From: Oscillospiraceae bacterium
GTDB taxonomy: Bacteria; Bacillota_A; Clostridia; Oscillospirales; Ruminococcaceae
Length of the DNA stretch: 13,827 nt
Assembly (NCBI GenBank): GCA_017414145.1
Contig: JAFPQL010000283.1
Location: 1-13,827, forward strand
Direction: 5' to 3'
The notes under the pieces are model-generated. The model worked only from the letters and a program-made list of their open reading frames with translations. It was not told where the DNA came from and did no database searches. The number at the start of each line of letters is the position of its first letter. Position 1 is the first letter of the stretch. Made by a program: the position numbers and the translations under genes. Shown in pieces: positions 8,312 through 13,827 of the stretch.

Positions 8312-8719
8312 ATGAAAACAGCAGTGATTTATTGGAGCGGCACCGGCAATACCGAGGCCATGGCAAACGCCGTCGCAGAGGGCGCAGGCGCAGAAGCGGT
8401 TGCTGTCGGCGATTTCAGCGGCAGCGTTGCAGATTATGATGCACTGGCATTCGGCTGCCCGGCAATGGGTGCCGAGGTGCTTGAGGAGGATGAGTTTGAG
8501 CCGTTTTTCGCAGGCATCGAGCAGAGCCTGAGCGGCAAGAAGGTGCTGCTCTTCGGCTCCTACGGCTGGGGCGACGGCGAGTGGATGCGGAACTGGGCAG
8601 AGCGTACCAAGGCTGCCGGAGCCGTTCTCGTCGCGGAGGAAGGCTATATCGTCAACGAGGCGCCGTCTGACGACGATCTCGCAAAGCTCAAGGCGCTCGG
8701 CGCAGAGCTGGCCGGCTGA
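8312..8719 (+). CDS. Short-chain flavodoxin
   Basis: This FMN electron carrier of 135 residues is the size of clostridial short-chain flavodoxins. The FMN phosphate loop SGTGNTEAMA is at 9-18, the second FMN-contacting loop around FGCPAMGAEVLEEDEFEPF lies at 47-65, and FGSYGWGDGEWM (81-92) forms the third loop with aromatic stacking residues. The protein is acidic, as usual for the family. Flavodoxins replace ferredoxin when iron is short, which agrees with the shared operator motif upstream of the operon. The SD ACAGGAGGAA lies before the ATG. The 110-base gap after DUF2325 contains a small hairpin TTCCGT-CCG-ACGGAA near 8212-8226 without a T-run, possibly an mRNA stability element. Two terminators follow. 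Confidence 0.95.
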   Translation: MKTAVIYWSGTGNTEAMANAVAEGAGAEAVAVGDFSGSVADYDALAFGCPAMGAEVLEEDEFEPFFAGIEQSLSGKKVLLFGSYGWGDGEWMRNWAERTKAAGAVLVAEEGYIVNEAPSDDDLAKLKALGAELAG

Positions 8720-8738
8720 TCCGGACACATCACATAAA

Positions 8739-8775
8739 AAAGGGAGCAGACCCGCCATCGGGTTTGGCTCCCTTT
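8739..8775. terminator. Bidirectional terminator after flavodoxin
   Basis: AAAGGGAGC (8739-8747) pairs with GCTCCCTTT (8767-8775), and an inner ACCCG/CGGGT extends the stem. The minus strand continues as TTTTTTATGTG, so it also ends the convergent XRE gene. An almost identical hairpin ends the dockerin operon at 12989-13024. Confidence 0.8.
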
Positions 8776-8804
8776 GCTTCCGAAAGCGGAATCGCGCCGC
8801 AGAA

Positions 8805-8845
8805 GGACATCCTCCCGCCGCATGACAGGAGGATGTTCTTTTTTA
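8805..8845 (+). terminator. Second terminator, overlapping the XRE gene stop
   Basis: GGACATCCTCC (8805-8815) pairs with GGAGGATGTTC (8828-8838), 11 pairs including one G-T, followed by TTTTTTA. The T-run includes the TAA stop of the minus-strand gene, so plus-strand read-through is stopped right at the convergent gene end. Confidence 0.75.
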
Positions 8846-9451
8846 TCTGGTCAGAACCTTCTTCTGCCAGCCCTTTTTTCCGCACTTCGGGCATCTCATC
8901 TTTCTTGTTCTGCCGATATGCGGCGCGAAATACACCTTCGACAGCTCCGGCACATAGCGGTTCCCGCAGTGCGGGCACTTGTAGTATCCCGCCTCGCGCT
9001 CGATCTTTAAGCTGAAATGCATGGCGATGAGAAAGATGACCAGCCCGGCCGCAACGATGGCGATGCGGTATGCCTGCTGCATCTCCATATAGAGCGCAAT
9101 CAGCAACATCGCCAGGAACGACAGGGTTCCGATCATTGCGATGACGACCTCCAGTCGGAGCAGCCGCTTGTTGCTCAGCTCTTCCAGCTTCTTCATTTCC
9201 ATCAGATTGTTTTCAGCCATTTCCTTGTACCTCTCTTTTTCCAGTTTTTCACCGGAAAGCAGCTCGTTGACATTGATTCCGAGCAGGTCGGTCAGCTCCA
9301 GCATGATGCCCGCGTCCGGCAGGGAGCGGCCCGTCTCCCATTTTGATACCGCACGGTCTGTCACACCGAGCTTCTCCGCCAGCACAGCCTGTGTCATACC
9401 CTTCTGCTTCCGGCATTCTGCAATGAACCTTCCGGTCTTCTCCTGATCCAT
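8843..9451 (-). CDS. XRE-family membrane-associated regulator with C-terminal zinc ribbon
   Basis: The open frame is longer (to 9808), but the start is placed at 9451, where ATG follows the SD AAAGGAG by about 9 nt. The 202-residue protein has an XRE/Cro HTH at 8-62 (FIAECRKQKGMTQAVLAEKL, then VTDRAVSKWETGRSLPD). A charged helical linker (68-100) follows, then two hydrophobic segments at about 103-122 and 128-147 that look like membrane helices, then a zinc ribbon with CPHC (159-162) and CPKC (187-190). The layout suggests a DNA-binding protein tethered to the membrane and able to sense metal, redox or envelope state. The zinc ribbon might serve only for structure. Divergent to the ECF sigma operon and sharing its control region, it may regulate that operon and itself. 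The target is unproven. Confidence 0.85.
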   Translation of the reverse strand: MDQEKTGRFIAECRKQKGMTQAVLAEKLGVTDRAVSKWETGRSLPDAGIMLELTDLLGINVNELLSGEKLEKERYKEMAENNLMEMKKLEELSNKRLLRLEVVIAMIGTLSFLAMLLIALYMEMQQAYRIAIVAAGLVIFLIAMHFSLKIEREAGYYKCPHCGNRYVPELSKVYFAPHIGRTRKMRCPKCGKKGWQKKVLTR

Positions 9452-9475
9452 TGTCTCAGCTCCTTTCCTGCTGTC

Positions 9476-9504
9476 ATGATAGCATATCACGGCGGAAATT
9501 ACCA
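9476..9504 (-). promoter_or_regulatory. Proximal promoter candidate for the XRE gene
   Basis: On the minus strand TATCAT (9481-9476) has an extended TGC before it. The -35 position, 17 bp away, reads TGGTAA, which is poor. It would act as an extended -10 promoter. Confidence 0.45.
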
Positions 9505-9546
9505 CGAACCGGCGGTTGAGTTGCCCTGAAACGGCTGAAAAACGGG

Positions 9547-9565
9547 ACTCTACCGGCAGTGGAGT
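9547..9565. promoter_or_regulatory. 19-bp imperfect palindrome, candidate operator
   Basis: ACTCTACCGGCAGTGGAGT pairs end to end except one mismatch and one wobble pair. It begins 9 bases downstream of the -10 of the distal XRE promoter, so it would cover early transcribed sequence and could be an autoregulatory site for the XRE protein. Confidence 0.45.
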
Positions 9566-9574
9566 TCTGCTGAA

Positions 9575-9603
9575 ATTGTACCATATCCGCGGTTTTTTGT
9601 CAA
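9575..9603 (-). promoter_or_regulatory. Distal, near-consensus promoter for the XRE gene
   Basis: On the minus strand TTGACA (9603-9598), a 17-bp spacer and TACAAT (9580-9575), with extended TATGG before the -10. This is the strongest promoter in the region. Confidence 0.8.
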
Positions 9604-9624
9604 CGGTCAGGTTTGCGGACGGAC

Positions 9625-9653
9625 TTGCGGACAATCTGCCGATGTGATATAAT
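9625..9653 (+). promoter_or_regulatory. Promoter of the sigma / membrane protein / dockerin operon
   Basis: TTGCGG (9625-9630), 17-bp spacer, TATAAT (9648-9653). The -35 is the second copy of the direct repeat TTGCGGAC; the first copy starts 12 bp upstream. It is divergent from the XRE promoter, whose -35 is about 20 bp away. Confidence 0.65.
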
Positions 9654-9673
9654 AGAAGACAGATGAAGCGGGC

Positions 9674-9695
9674 TTCCGGGAAATTTTTTCCGGAA
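9674..9695 (+). other. Leader hairpin of the sigma operon
   Basis: TTCCGGGAA (9674-9682) pairs with TTTCCGGAA (9687-9695), 9 pairs with one G-U, around a four-base loop. No T-run follows, so it is not a terminator; it lies in the 5' leader some 90 bases before the sigma start. Confidence 0.4.
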
Positions 9696-9783
9696 AAGTG
9701 TAACGATCCGACGCGTGCCTGCGATTGGATCAGTGAAACCGGAAGCTGCGCGATTCCAGTTTTGAGCAAATGAGGTGAAGCGC

Positions 9784-10341
9784 ATGACCGAGGCAGAGCT
9801 GCGGACACTGGTCAGCAGCGTGCCGGAGGAAGGCTTTCGGGCGTTGTTTATGCAGTTCAAGGGCTATGTCTACGCGATTGTATGGGAACATCTCCGCGCC
9901 GTCGGAACGAAAGAGGACGCGGAGGAGTGTGTCAGCGATGTCTTTACAGAGGTGTTCCTGCACTTTCCGGAGATTCAGGAGGGCGGTCTGCGGGGCTTTA
10001 TCGGTCTGGCAGCCAGACGGCAGGCGATTGACAGCTTTCGCCGCCTGACCGCAAAGCGCCGCGCCGGCACGCTCTCCGAAACGGCTGCGCTTACGGTGCC
10101 GTCTGCGGAGGATGTGGAGGCGGAGCAGTCGCGGAATGAAACCGCGGCAGCCCTGCTGGAAAGCATCCGCGCACTCGGTGAGCCGGACGCGACCATTATC
10201 ATGCAGCGGTATTACTACGACCGCAGCGCCGGAGAGATCGCGGAGACAGTCGGCATGAAGCCGACCGCTGTCCGGGTACGCCTGAGCCGCGCACTCAAAC
10301 GCCTGAAGCAGCACCTGACCGCTGCGGGCATTACACTGTGA
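9784..10341 (+). CDS. ECF-type (group 4) RNA polymerase sigma factor
   Basis: This 185-residue sigma-70 family factor is the size of the ECF group. Region 2 runs from about 18 to 90, with LFMQFKGYVYAIVWEHL, then DAEECVSDVFTEVFLHFPEI (the -10 recognition helix area) and AARRQAIDSFRRLTAKRR. Region 4 runs from about 122 to 178, including DATIIMQRYYYDRSAGEIAETVGM and TAVRVRLSRALKRLKQHL, the HTH that contacts the -35. An in-frame GTG at 9775 was not chosen because it lies within the SD GAGGTG (9772-9777), whereas the ATG at 9784 is 6 nt after it. The next gene, a membrane protein, starts 16 bases after the stop with its SD AAAGGAGG beginning on the last base of the stop, so the two are translationally close and likely a sigma/anti-sigma pair. 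Confidence 0.92.
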   Translation: MTEAELRTLVSSVPEEGFRALFMQFKGYVYAIVWEHLRAVGTKEDAEECVSDVFTEVFLHFPEIQEGGLRGFIGLAARRQAIDSFRRLTAKRRAGTLSETAALTVPSAEDVEAEQSRNETAAALLESIRALGEPDATIIMQRYYYDRSAGEIAETVGMKPTAVRVRLSRALKRLKQHLTAAGITL

Positions 10342-10357
10342 AAGGAGGATGAGCCGA

Positions 10358-11467
10358 ATGAAGCTGAAAAAAACCCTGCGGACACTGCGCCGCACAGATA
10401 CAGAAACACACCGTCAGATTATAGAAGCGTTCCCGCCGGACTGGGATATGGAGAAGACATTTGCGCGGAGTCTCCGAAACTACCGGCAACAGCATGAACA
10501 GCCGGCGTCAGAACCCCCCATGATGCCGACAGAAGCAGAACCCCGGCGAATCCGCCTGCACATTTCCCGCTGGATTGCAACGGCGGCCTGTCTGGCCGCC
10601 GCGGTCGGTGTGACCGGCCTCGGCATTTATCTGCAGCACACGCTCTCCCGCACTCCCGCCGTGCAGACCGAACCGGCGACCCTCTCTGATACAGCCGACC
10701 GGACAGCGGTCAGCACCACAGGCACGGACATCCCGCAAAGCACCGCACAGACCGCAGACAGCACCGCGGCGCAGAGCGGTTCCGATTCCGCACAGAGCTC
10801 TGCAACCGAGACCAGCGGCACAACCCCTTCTGTGTCCGGCACATCGGGCAGTCTGACGGCATCGCAGACCGCCGCGTCTTCCGGGACGCTGTCCGCACCG
10901 CAGTCCGACCGGCAGACTGCCGCCTCTACAACCGTGACGACGGCAAGCACTGCATCCTCGACCCGGCAGAGCAGCAGCTCGCAGACCGTACACTCCTTCA
11001 CGGACATTCCGGGCGGCGCGGTTGGCGGCCCGCAGACCCGTTTCGTCATGACATACAAGACAAACGGCTTCTCTCATCTCTCCTGCAGCGGCGGCCCGCA
11101 GAAGCTGCGCAGCGATCTGCGTCTGAAAATGGATCTCAGCGGCTATTCTGTCGAAGAGACCACCCCGCCGAATGTCATCAATGAGAAGCGGTTTCAGCTC
11201 AGCGGGCCGTGGAGCAGCGATCCGGTCCTGCTCACGCTGTTCCCGTACGGCGGCTTTTCCATGGAGACCAACCTGAAAACATCCGTCGCAGAGCCGCAGT
11301 ATCTCGGCGGAAGCGAGGGCTATGTCATCCATCCACTGGATCCGGCGGTCAGAACGGGGTATCTCTATGTGTGGGATGCGGGCGAATGCGTCGCGGTTCT
11401 GATTGCCGGCAAGGAGTCGCTTCAGGAGCAGATTGACAGGATTGTGCTGAACCTCATACGATATTAA
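10358..11467 (+). CDS. Single-pass membrane protein with Ser/Thr-rich stalk, probable anti-sigma/sensor
   Basis: I do not recognise a named family. The 369 residues read as a basic cytoplasmic N-terminus (1-68, containing FPPDWDMEKTFARSL typical of the short N-terminal parts of Firmicute ECF anti-sigma proteins), one membrane helix (about 70-92: HISRWIATAACLAAAVGVTG), a Ser/Thr/Ala/Gln-rich stalk (about 100-217), and a C-terminal extracellular domain (218-369) with alternating beta-type strands such as GYLYVWDAGECVAVLIAG. N-in/C-out topology follows from the basic N-terminus. Position directly after the sigma gene implies it holds that sigma factor; the outer domain could sense a carbohydrate or envelope signal, like RsgI proteins, although it is not sequence-related to RsgI as far as I can see. 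ATG at 10349 lies too close to the SD, so 10358 was chosen. Confidence 0.75.
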   Translation: MKLKKTLRTLRRTDTETHRQIIEAFPPDWDMEKTFARSLRNYRQQHEQPASEPPMMPTEAEPRRIRLHISRWIATAACLAAAVGVTGLGIYLQHTLSRTPAVQTEPATLSDTADRTAVSTTGTDIPQSTAQTADSTAAQSGSDSAQSSATETSGTTPSVSGTSGSLTASQTAASSGTLSAPQSDRQTAASTTVTTASTASSTRQSSSSQTVHSFTDIPGGAVGGPQTRFVMTYKTNGFSHLSCSGGPQKLRSDLRLKMDLSGYSVEETTPPNVINEKRFQLSGPWSSDPVLLTLFPYGGFSMETNLKTSVAEPQYLGGSEGYVIHPLDPAVRTGYLYVWDAGECVAVLIAGKESLQEQIDRIVLNLIRY

Positions 11468-11487
11468 CTGAACGGAGGTATCTGAAT

Positions 11488-12981
11488 ATGAAACTGAAAA
11501 AACTGCTGGCAGGCGGCATCTGTGCCGTCCTGACGGTTTCCGCGGTTCCGCTGACGGCGTTTGCGGCGGAGGAACCGGCCGCTGAGACAGTGACGGCAGA
11601 CTGGATTCCGAAATCCTTTGCAGAAGCATACCGCTTTGCGGACAGCTTCGGCAGGGTCAAAGTGCAGGACGATCTGATCTGCATCGTCCGCCGTTCTCCT
11701 TACCGCAGTCAGGTGGAGGATCCGGTTCTCTGCGAGGCAGGCGAGGGCAGCGGTCTGATTGACACGGCGCTTTATTCGCTGGAGCTTCCGGTCAGGCCGG
11801 ATCGAAATGACTACGAGACCGAAGCAGAATATTCCGCAGCGATGAAGGAATTTGAAGAAGCCTGCCGCGCGATCGGACTGAGTCCTTCCTTCCTCGAAGA
11901 AGCCAAAAATACCGAGTGCTTCTGCTCGGTTTCGGTCATCCGCCTGCTGCCGGAGGATACCGCATCGGTCCGCCTGAGCAGAAATGCAGATTCCGCCTAT
12001 ACCTTTGCAGCAGACGCAGACGGCAAAATCACGGAAACCGACATTTTCGGCTGGCTGCCGGACTGCTTCAGCGAATATCGCGCTTACGAGCAGGAACATC
12101 CGGGCTTTTCGCTGCACGATGATCTGATCGTGTACTGCGGTTCCGTCAATCACAGCACCGGTATGGAGCACGAAATCAGCCAGAAGGGCAGTGCAAAGCT
12201 CGAACTGATGAAAACGGTCATCTGCTCCCCCTACGAGCTGATCGCAGTGGTCGGCGGCGGCACCTGCTTCATCAACATTTTCCGTGCGGTCACGCCGGGA
12301 ACCGTTGCGATTTCCGCAAAGTCCTATATACCGTGGGCGCCGGAGGAATCCGCATCCGTTCAGACGGCGGGCTATCAGGTCACAGAGGAGGGAGTCTCCG
12401 TCATTTCCGAAGCGGAGGTACGCGGTCTGTCCGGCGACTGCAATGCAGACAGCACATGGTCCGTTGCCGATCTGGTTATGCTGCAAAAATGGCTGCTCTG
12501 TGACGGCGAGCTGACCGACTGGAGAAGTGCCGATCTCAGCGGCGACGGCAGAGTCAATGCGGCTGACCTGGCGCTGCTGAAGCAGAAGCTGCTGGACGCA
12601 GATGCCTTTGCGGAGATTGCATTTGTCGATCTGCCGGAATCTCTCGATTACTCGAATTATGTCACGCAGCCGGTCCGTGCGCGGGTCACGCTCAGAGAGG
12701 GTGTATCGCTTGCGGAGGACGAGGAGCTGGTCGTGATGCTCTGCAATCCGGACCGGAACGAGCTTATCATGATGGCGGACAATGGCATTTTACGCGACGG
12801 TGATAAGGAGGCCGGAGACGGCATCTGGTCCTGCGCCGCAATCCTCAATGCCGAAGTGTGCGAGGAACCGCATTTTGTCGTCTATGCGGCAGTCCGGAAG
12901 ACCGGCAGTCTGGCGGAGATCCGCAGCTGCTCCCAGGTCGCATCCATCCGCTTTGAACGAATCCCGGCGCCAAAAGTCTGA
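11488..12981 (+). CDS. Secreted protein with two internal repeats, internal dockerin and C-terminal beta domain
   Basis: The 497-residue protein opens with a signal peptide (MKLKKLLAGG, hydrophobic to about 24, likely cleavage near AFA-AEE at 27). Two segments match without gaps: W39-IPxxF...DDLI (61-64) and W189-LPxxF...DDLI (211-214), both with 22 residues between W and the first D, so the region 39-310 is probably a tandem repeat of about 130-150 residues. A type-I-like dockerin follows at about 314-370, with calcium loops D317-N319-D321-S325-D328 and D349-S351-D353-N357-D360. After it, residues 375-497 form a beta-rich domain with GILRDGDKEAGDGIWS, a sequence seen in choice-of-anchor/Ig-like domains. 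No catalytic domain is recognised. Its SD CGGAGG lies about 12 nt before the ATG, 20 bases after the previous gene, so it is probably in the sigma operon. Confidence 0.88.
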   Translation: MKLKKLLAGGICAVLTVSAVPLTAFAAEEPAAETVTADWIPKSFAEAYRFADSFGRVKVQDDLICIVRRSPYRSQVEDPVLCEAGEGSGLIDTALYSLELPVRPDRNDYETEAEYSAAMKEFEEACRAIGLSPSFLEEAKNTECFCSVSVIRLLPEDTASVRLSRNADSAYTFAADADGKITETDIFGWLPDCFSEYRAYEQEHPGFSLHDDLIVYCGSVNHSTGMEHEISQKGSAKLELMKTVICSPYELIAVVGGGTCFINIFRAVTPGTVAISAKSYIPWAPEESASVQTAGYQVTEEGVSVISEAEVRGLSGDCNADSTWSVADLVMLQKWLLCDGELTDWRSADLSGDGRVNAADLALLKQKLLDADAFAEIAFVDLPESLDYSNYVTQPVRARVTLREGVSLAEDEELVVMLCNPDRNELIMMADNGILRDGDKEAGDGIWSCAAILNAEVCEEPHFVVYAAVRKTGSLAEIRSCSQVASIRFERIPAPKV

Positions 12982-12988
12982 ACCGCAA

Positions 12989-13024
12989 AAAGGGAGCAAA
13001 CCCGATCACGGGTCTGCTCCCTTT
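12989..13024. terminator. Bidirectional terminator after the dockerin operon
   Basis: AAAGGGAGCA (12989-12998) pairs with TGCTCCCTTT (13015-13024), with an inner ACCCG/CGGGT. It begins 8 bases after the stop. The minus strand reads on into CCCTTTTTGCGG, so it serves both strands. It is nearly a copy of the hairpin at 8739-8775. Confidence 0.8.
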
Positions 13025-13033
13025 CAGATGCAG

Positions 13034-13072
13034 ACGGGGATACCCGGTTATCAGGGTATCCCCGTTTTGTTT
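13034..13072. terminator. Second terminator between convergent dockerin genes
   Basis: ACGGGGATACCC (13034-13045) and GGGTATCCCCGT (13054-13065) form a perfect 12-bp stem with an eight-base loop, followed by TTTGTTT. The stem lies 11 bases beyond the minus-strand gene's stop codon, so it can end that gene too. Confidence 0.8.
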
Positions 13073-13075
13073 GGT

Positions 13076-13827
13076 TCAGGTGGTGCCGTCTGACCGCAGA
13101 CCTGCCAGCAGCTCCAGAATCCACGCGCTGTCGGCGGAGTTAATCAGGCCGTCCTCATTGCAGTCGGCATTCAGCCGCCCCTGCGCCGTGAACGAGATTC
13201 CTGTGTCCTCCGCGATGAACCGCGCCATCAGAATTGCGTCCGCGATCTGCACCTTTCCGTTGGCGTCGGCATCTCCGCGCAGAATCTGCCCTGTCAGCTT
13301 TGCCGTCGTCGATTCCGCGGAAAGCGTCTCCGGCTCCGATGCCGTGGTCAGGCGCTCTGTCGTGGATTCCGTCGGCGCTGTTTCAGTGCGCGGCTCTGTC
13401 GTCTCCGAAACAGTTGTCTGCGACAGGGTGCTTTCGGAGGTTGTCGGCTCCGTGAGCGCCTCTGTCGGGATTTCGGATGCGGGTTCCGAGCTTTCCGGTG
13501 TCAGCAGGCTTTGCTCCGTCGTTTCGGAAACGGTCGTTGTCGTTTCCGTTCCGGAGGCGGATGTCGTCGTGGCCGGCGGGTCGGGTGCGCCGAGTGCAAT
13601 GGTGTGATAATCCGCGTTCATGGTCATTGTTTCATCCGCAAAGACCGGCTGATCCATGACCTGATAGGTCAGCGTGCCGTCCTTTGCAATGAGAATGCCG
13701 TAGATACTGCCCTTTTGCTTCTCCTCTGCTGTCAGCGAGTAGAGCTTTTGCACATCGCTGCCGTCCATCGCCATGGTGTAGATGTCCGAGCGGGTGTGGT
13801 AGTAGATGCGGTTGTTCCAGACCTCCG
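13076..13827 (-). CDS. C-terminal part of a beta-propeller-like, linker- and dockerin-containing secreted protein
   Basis: The frame is open to the right edge, so the start is outside the window; about 250 residues are visible. From the edge inward, the sequence VWNNRIYYHTRSDIYTMAMDGSD resembles repeats of DUF5050/prolow-density-receptor-like beta-propellers (RIYYxxxxxDIYxMxxDG). A Thr/Ser/Glu/Pro linker of about 85 residues follows, containing TVSETTE twice. The protein closes with a dockerin about 10 residues from the C-terminus: calcium loops DADANGKVQIAD and DCNEDGLINSAD, each with Asp/Asn/Gln at positions 1, 3, 5, 9 and 12. It would be exported and could attach to a cohesin scaffold. It is convergent with the dockerin operon across two terminators. 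An internal ATG at 13774 is not the real start. The upstream domain is a guess from one repeat. Confidence 0.85.
   Translation of the reverse strand, partial: EVWNNRIYYHTRSDIYTMAMDGSDVQKLYSLTAEEKQKGSIYGILIAKDGTLTYQVMDQPVFADETMTMNADYHTIALGAPDPPATTTSASGTETTTTVSETTEQSLLTPESSEPASEIPTEALTEPTTSESTLSQTTVSETTEPRTETAPTESTTERLTTASEPETLSAESTTAKLTGQILRGDADANGKVQIADAILMARFIAEDTGISFTAQGRLNADCNEDGLINSADSAWILELLAGLRSDGTT

Larger units (their letters stand above)
9452..9783. other. 332-bp divergent control region between XRE regulator and ECF sigma gene
   Basis: No protein gene was recognised here. It holds two minus-strand promoters (9476-9504 and 9575-9603), one plus-strand promoter (9625-9653), a 19-bp imperfect palindrome (9547-9565), an 8-bp direct repeat TTGCGGAC (9613-9620 and 9625-9632), and a leader hairpin (9674-9695). 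The sigma mRNA would have a leader of roughly 125 nt and the XRE mRNA from the distal promoter about 115 nt. Confidence 0.6.

Noticed and set aside
9452..9808. Extended N-terminus of the XRE protein (open frame to 9808)
   Set aside because: The strong SD and ATG at 9451 are followed directly by a normal HTH start; the extension covers both promoters and would overlap the sigma gene start.
10508..11629. Minus-strand open frame of 373 codons opposite the Ser/Thr stalk gene
   Set aside because: Cys/Gly/Arg-rich translation is what results from reading a Ser/Thr-rich GC-biased gene backwards; no motif found.
13034..13065. Attachment site or mobile-element end
   Set aside because: The 12-bp inverted repeat with loop and T-run fits a terminator between convergent genes; no integrase or target duplication was seen.

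Overview
The window looks like chromosome from a moderately GC-rich, low-redox Firmicute, most likely a Ruminococcus-type member of the Oscillospiraceae. The evidence is two separate proteins with dockerin modules (paired 12-residue calcium loops), Ser/Thr-rich extracellular linkers, DUF3793 and DUF2325 proteins beside a short flavodoxin, a membrane XRE/zinc-ribbon regulator, and strong SD sequences with extended -10 promoters. Species cannot be fixed from the sequence alone.

Layout. 1-726: A+T-rich HEPN-like protein, probably entering from the left edge and compositionally foreign. 838-3024: a fusion of N-acetylglucosamine-6-phosphate deacetylase (NagA) with an APH/NahK-type sugar kinase, closed by a terminator. 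3103-3588: Ogt DNA-repair methyltransferase. 3754-6978: parA, parB and guaB on the plus strand behind a near-consensus promoter, with a hairpin plus T-tract between parB and guaB and a strong bidirectional terminator after guaB. 7097-8719: a divergent locus, DUF3793 on the minus strand versus DUF2325 and flavodoxin on the plus strand. Both of its promoters overlap copies of a 14-bp palindromic site (TTAGC-N4-GsTAA), and a third copy lies between them. This looks like one metal (iron?) regulon.

8843-9451 (minus): XRE repressor with two membrane helices and a C-terminal zinc ribbon. It is divergent, across a 332-bp control region with promoters on both strands and a 19-bp imperfect palindrome, from a three-gene operon at 9784-12981. 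That operon encodes an ECF sigma factor, a single-pass membrane protein with a long Ser/Thr stalk (probable anti-sigma/sensor), and a secreted protein with two internal repeats, an internal dockerin and a C-terminal beta domain. Tandem terminators separate it from a convergent minus-strand gene (13076 to the right edge) ending in beta-propeller-like sequence, a Thr/Ser/Glu linker and a C-terminal dockerin.

The most interesting parts are the sigma/membrane-sensor/dockerin operon with its divergent regulator, the deacetylase-kinase fusion, and the three-site operator family at the DUF3793/DUF2325/flavodoxin locus. No tRNA, rRNA, CRISPR array, transposase or parS site was seen.
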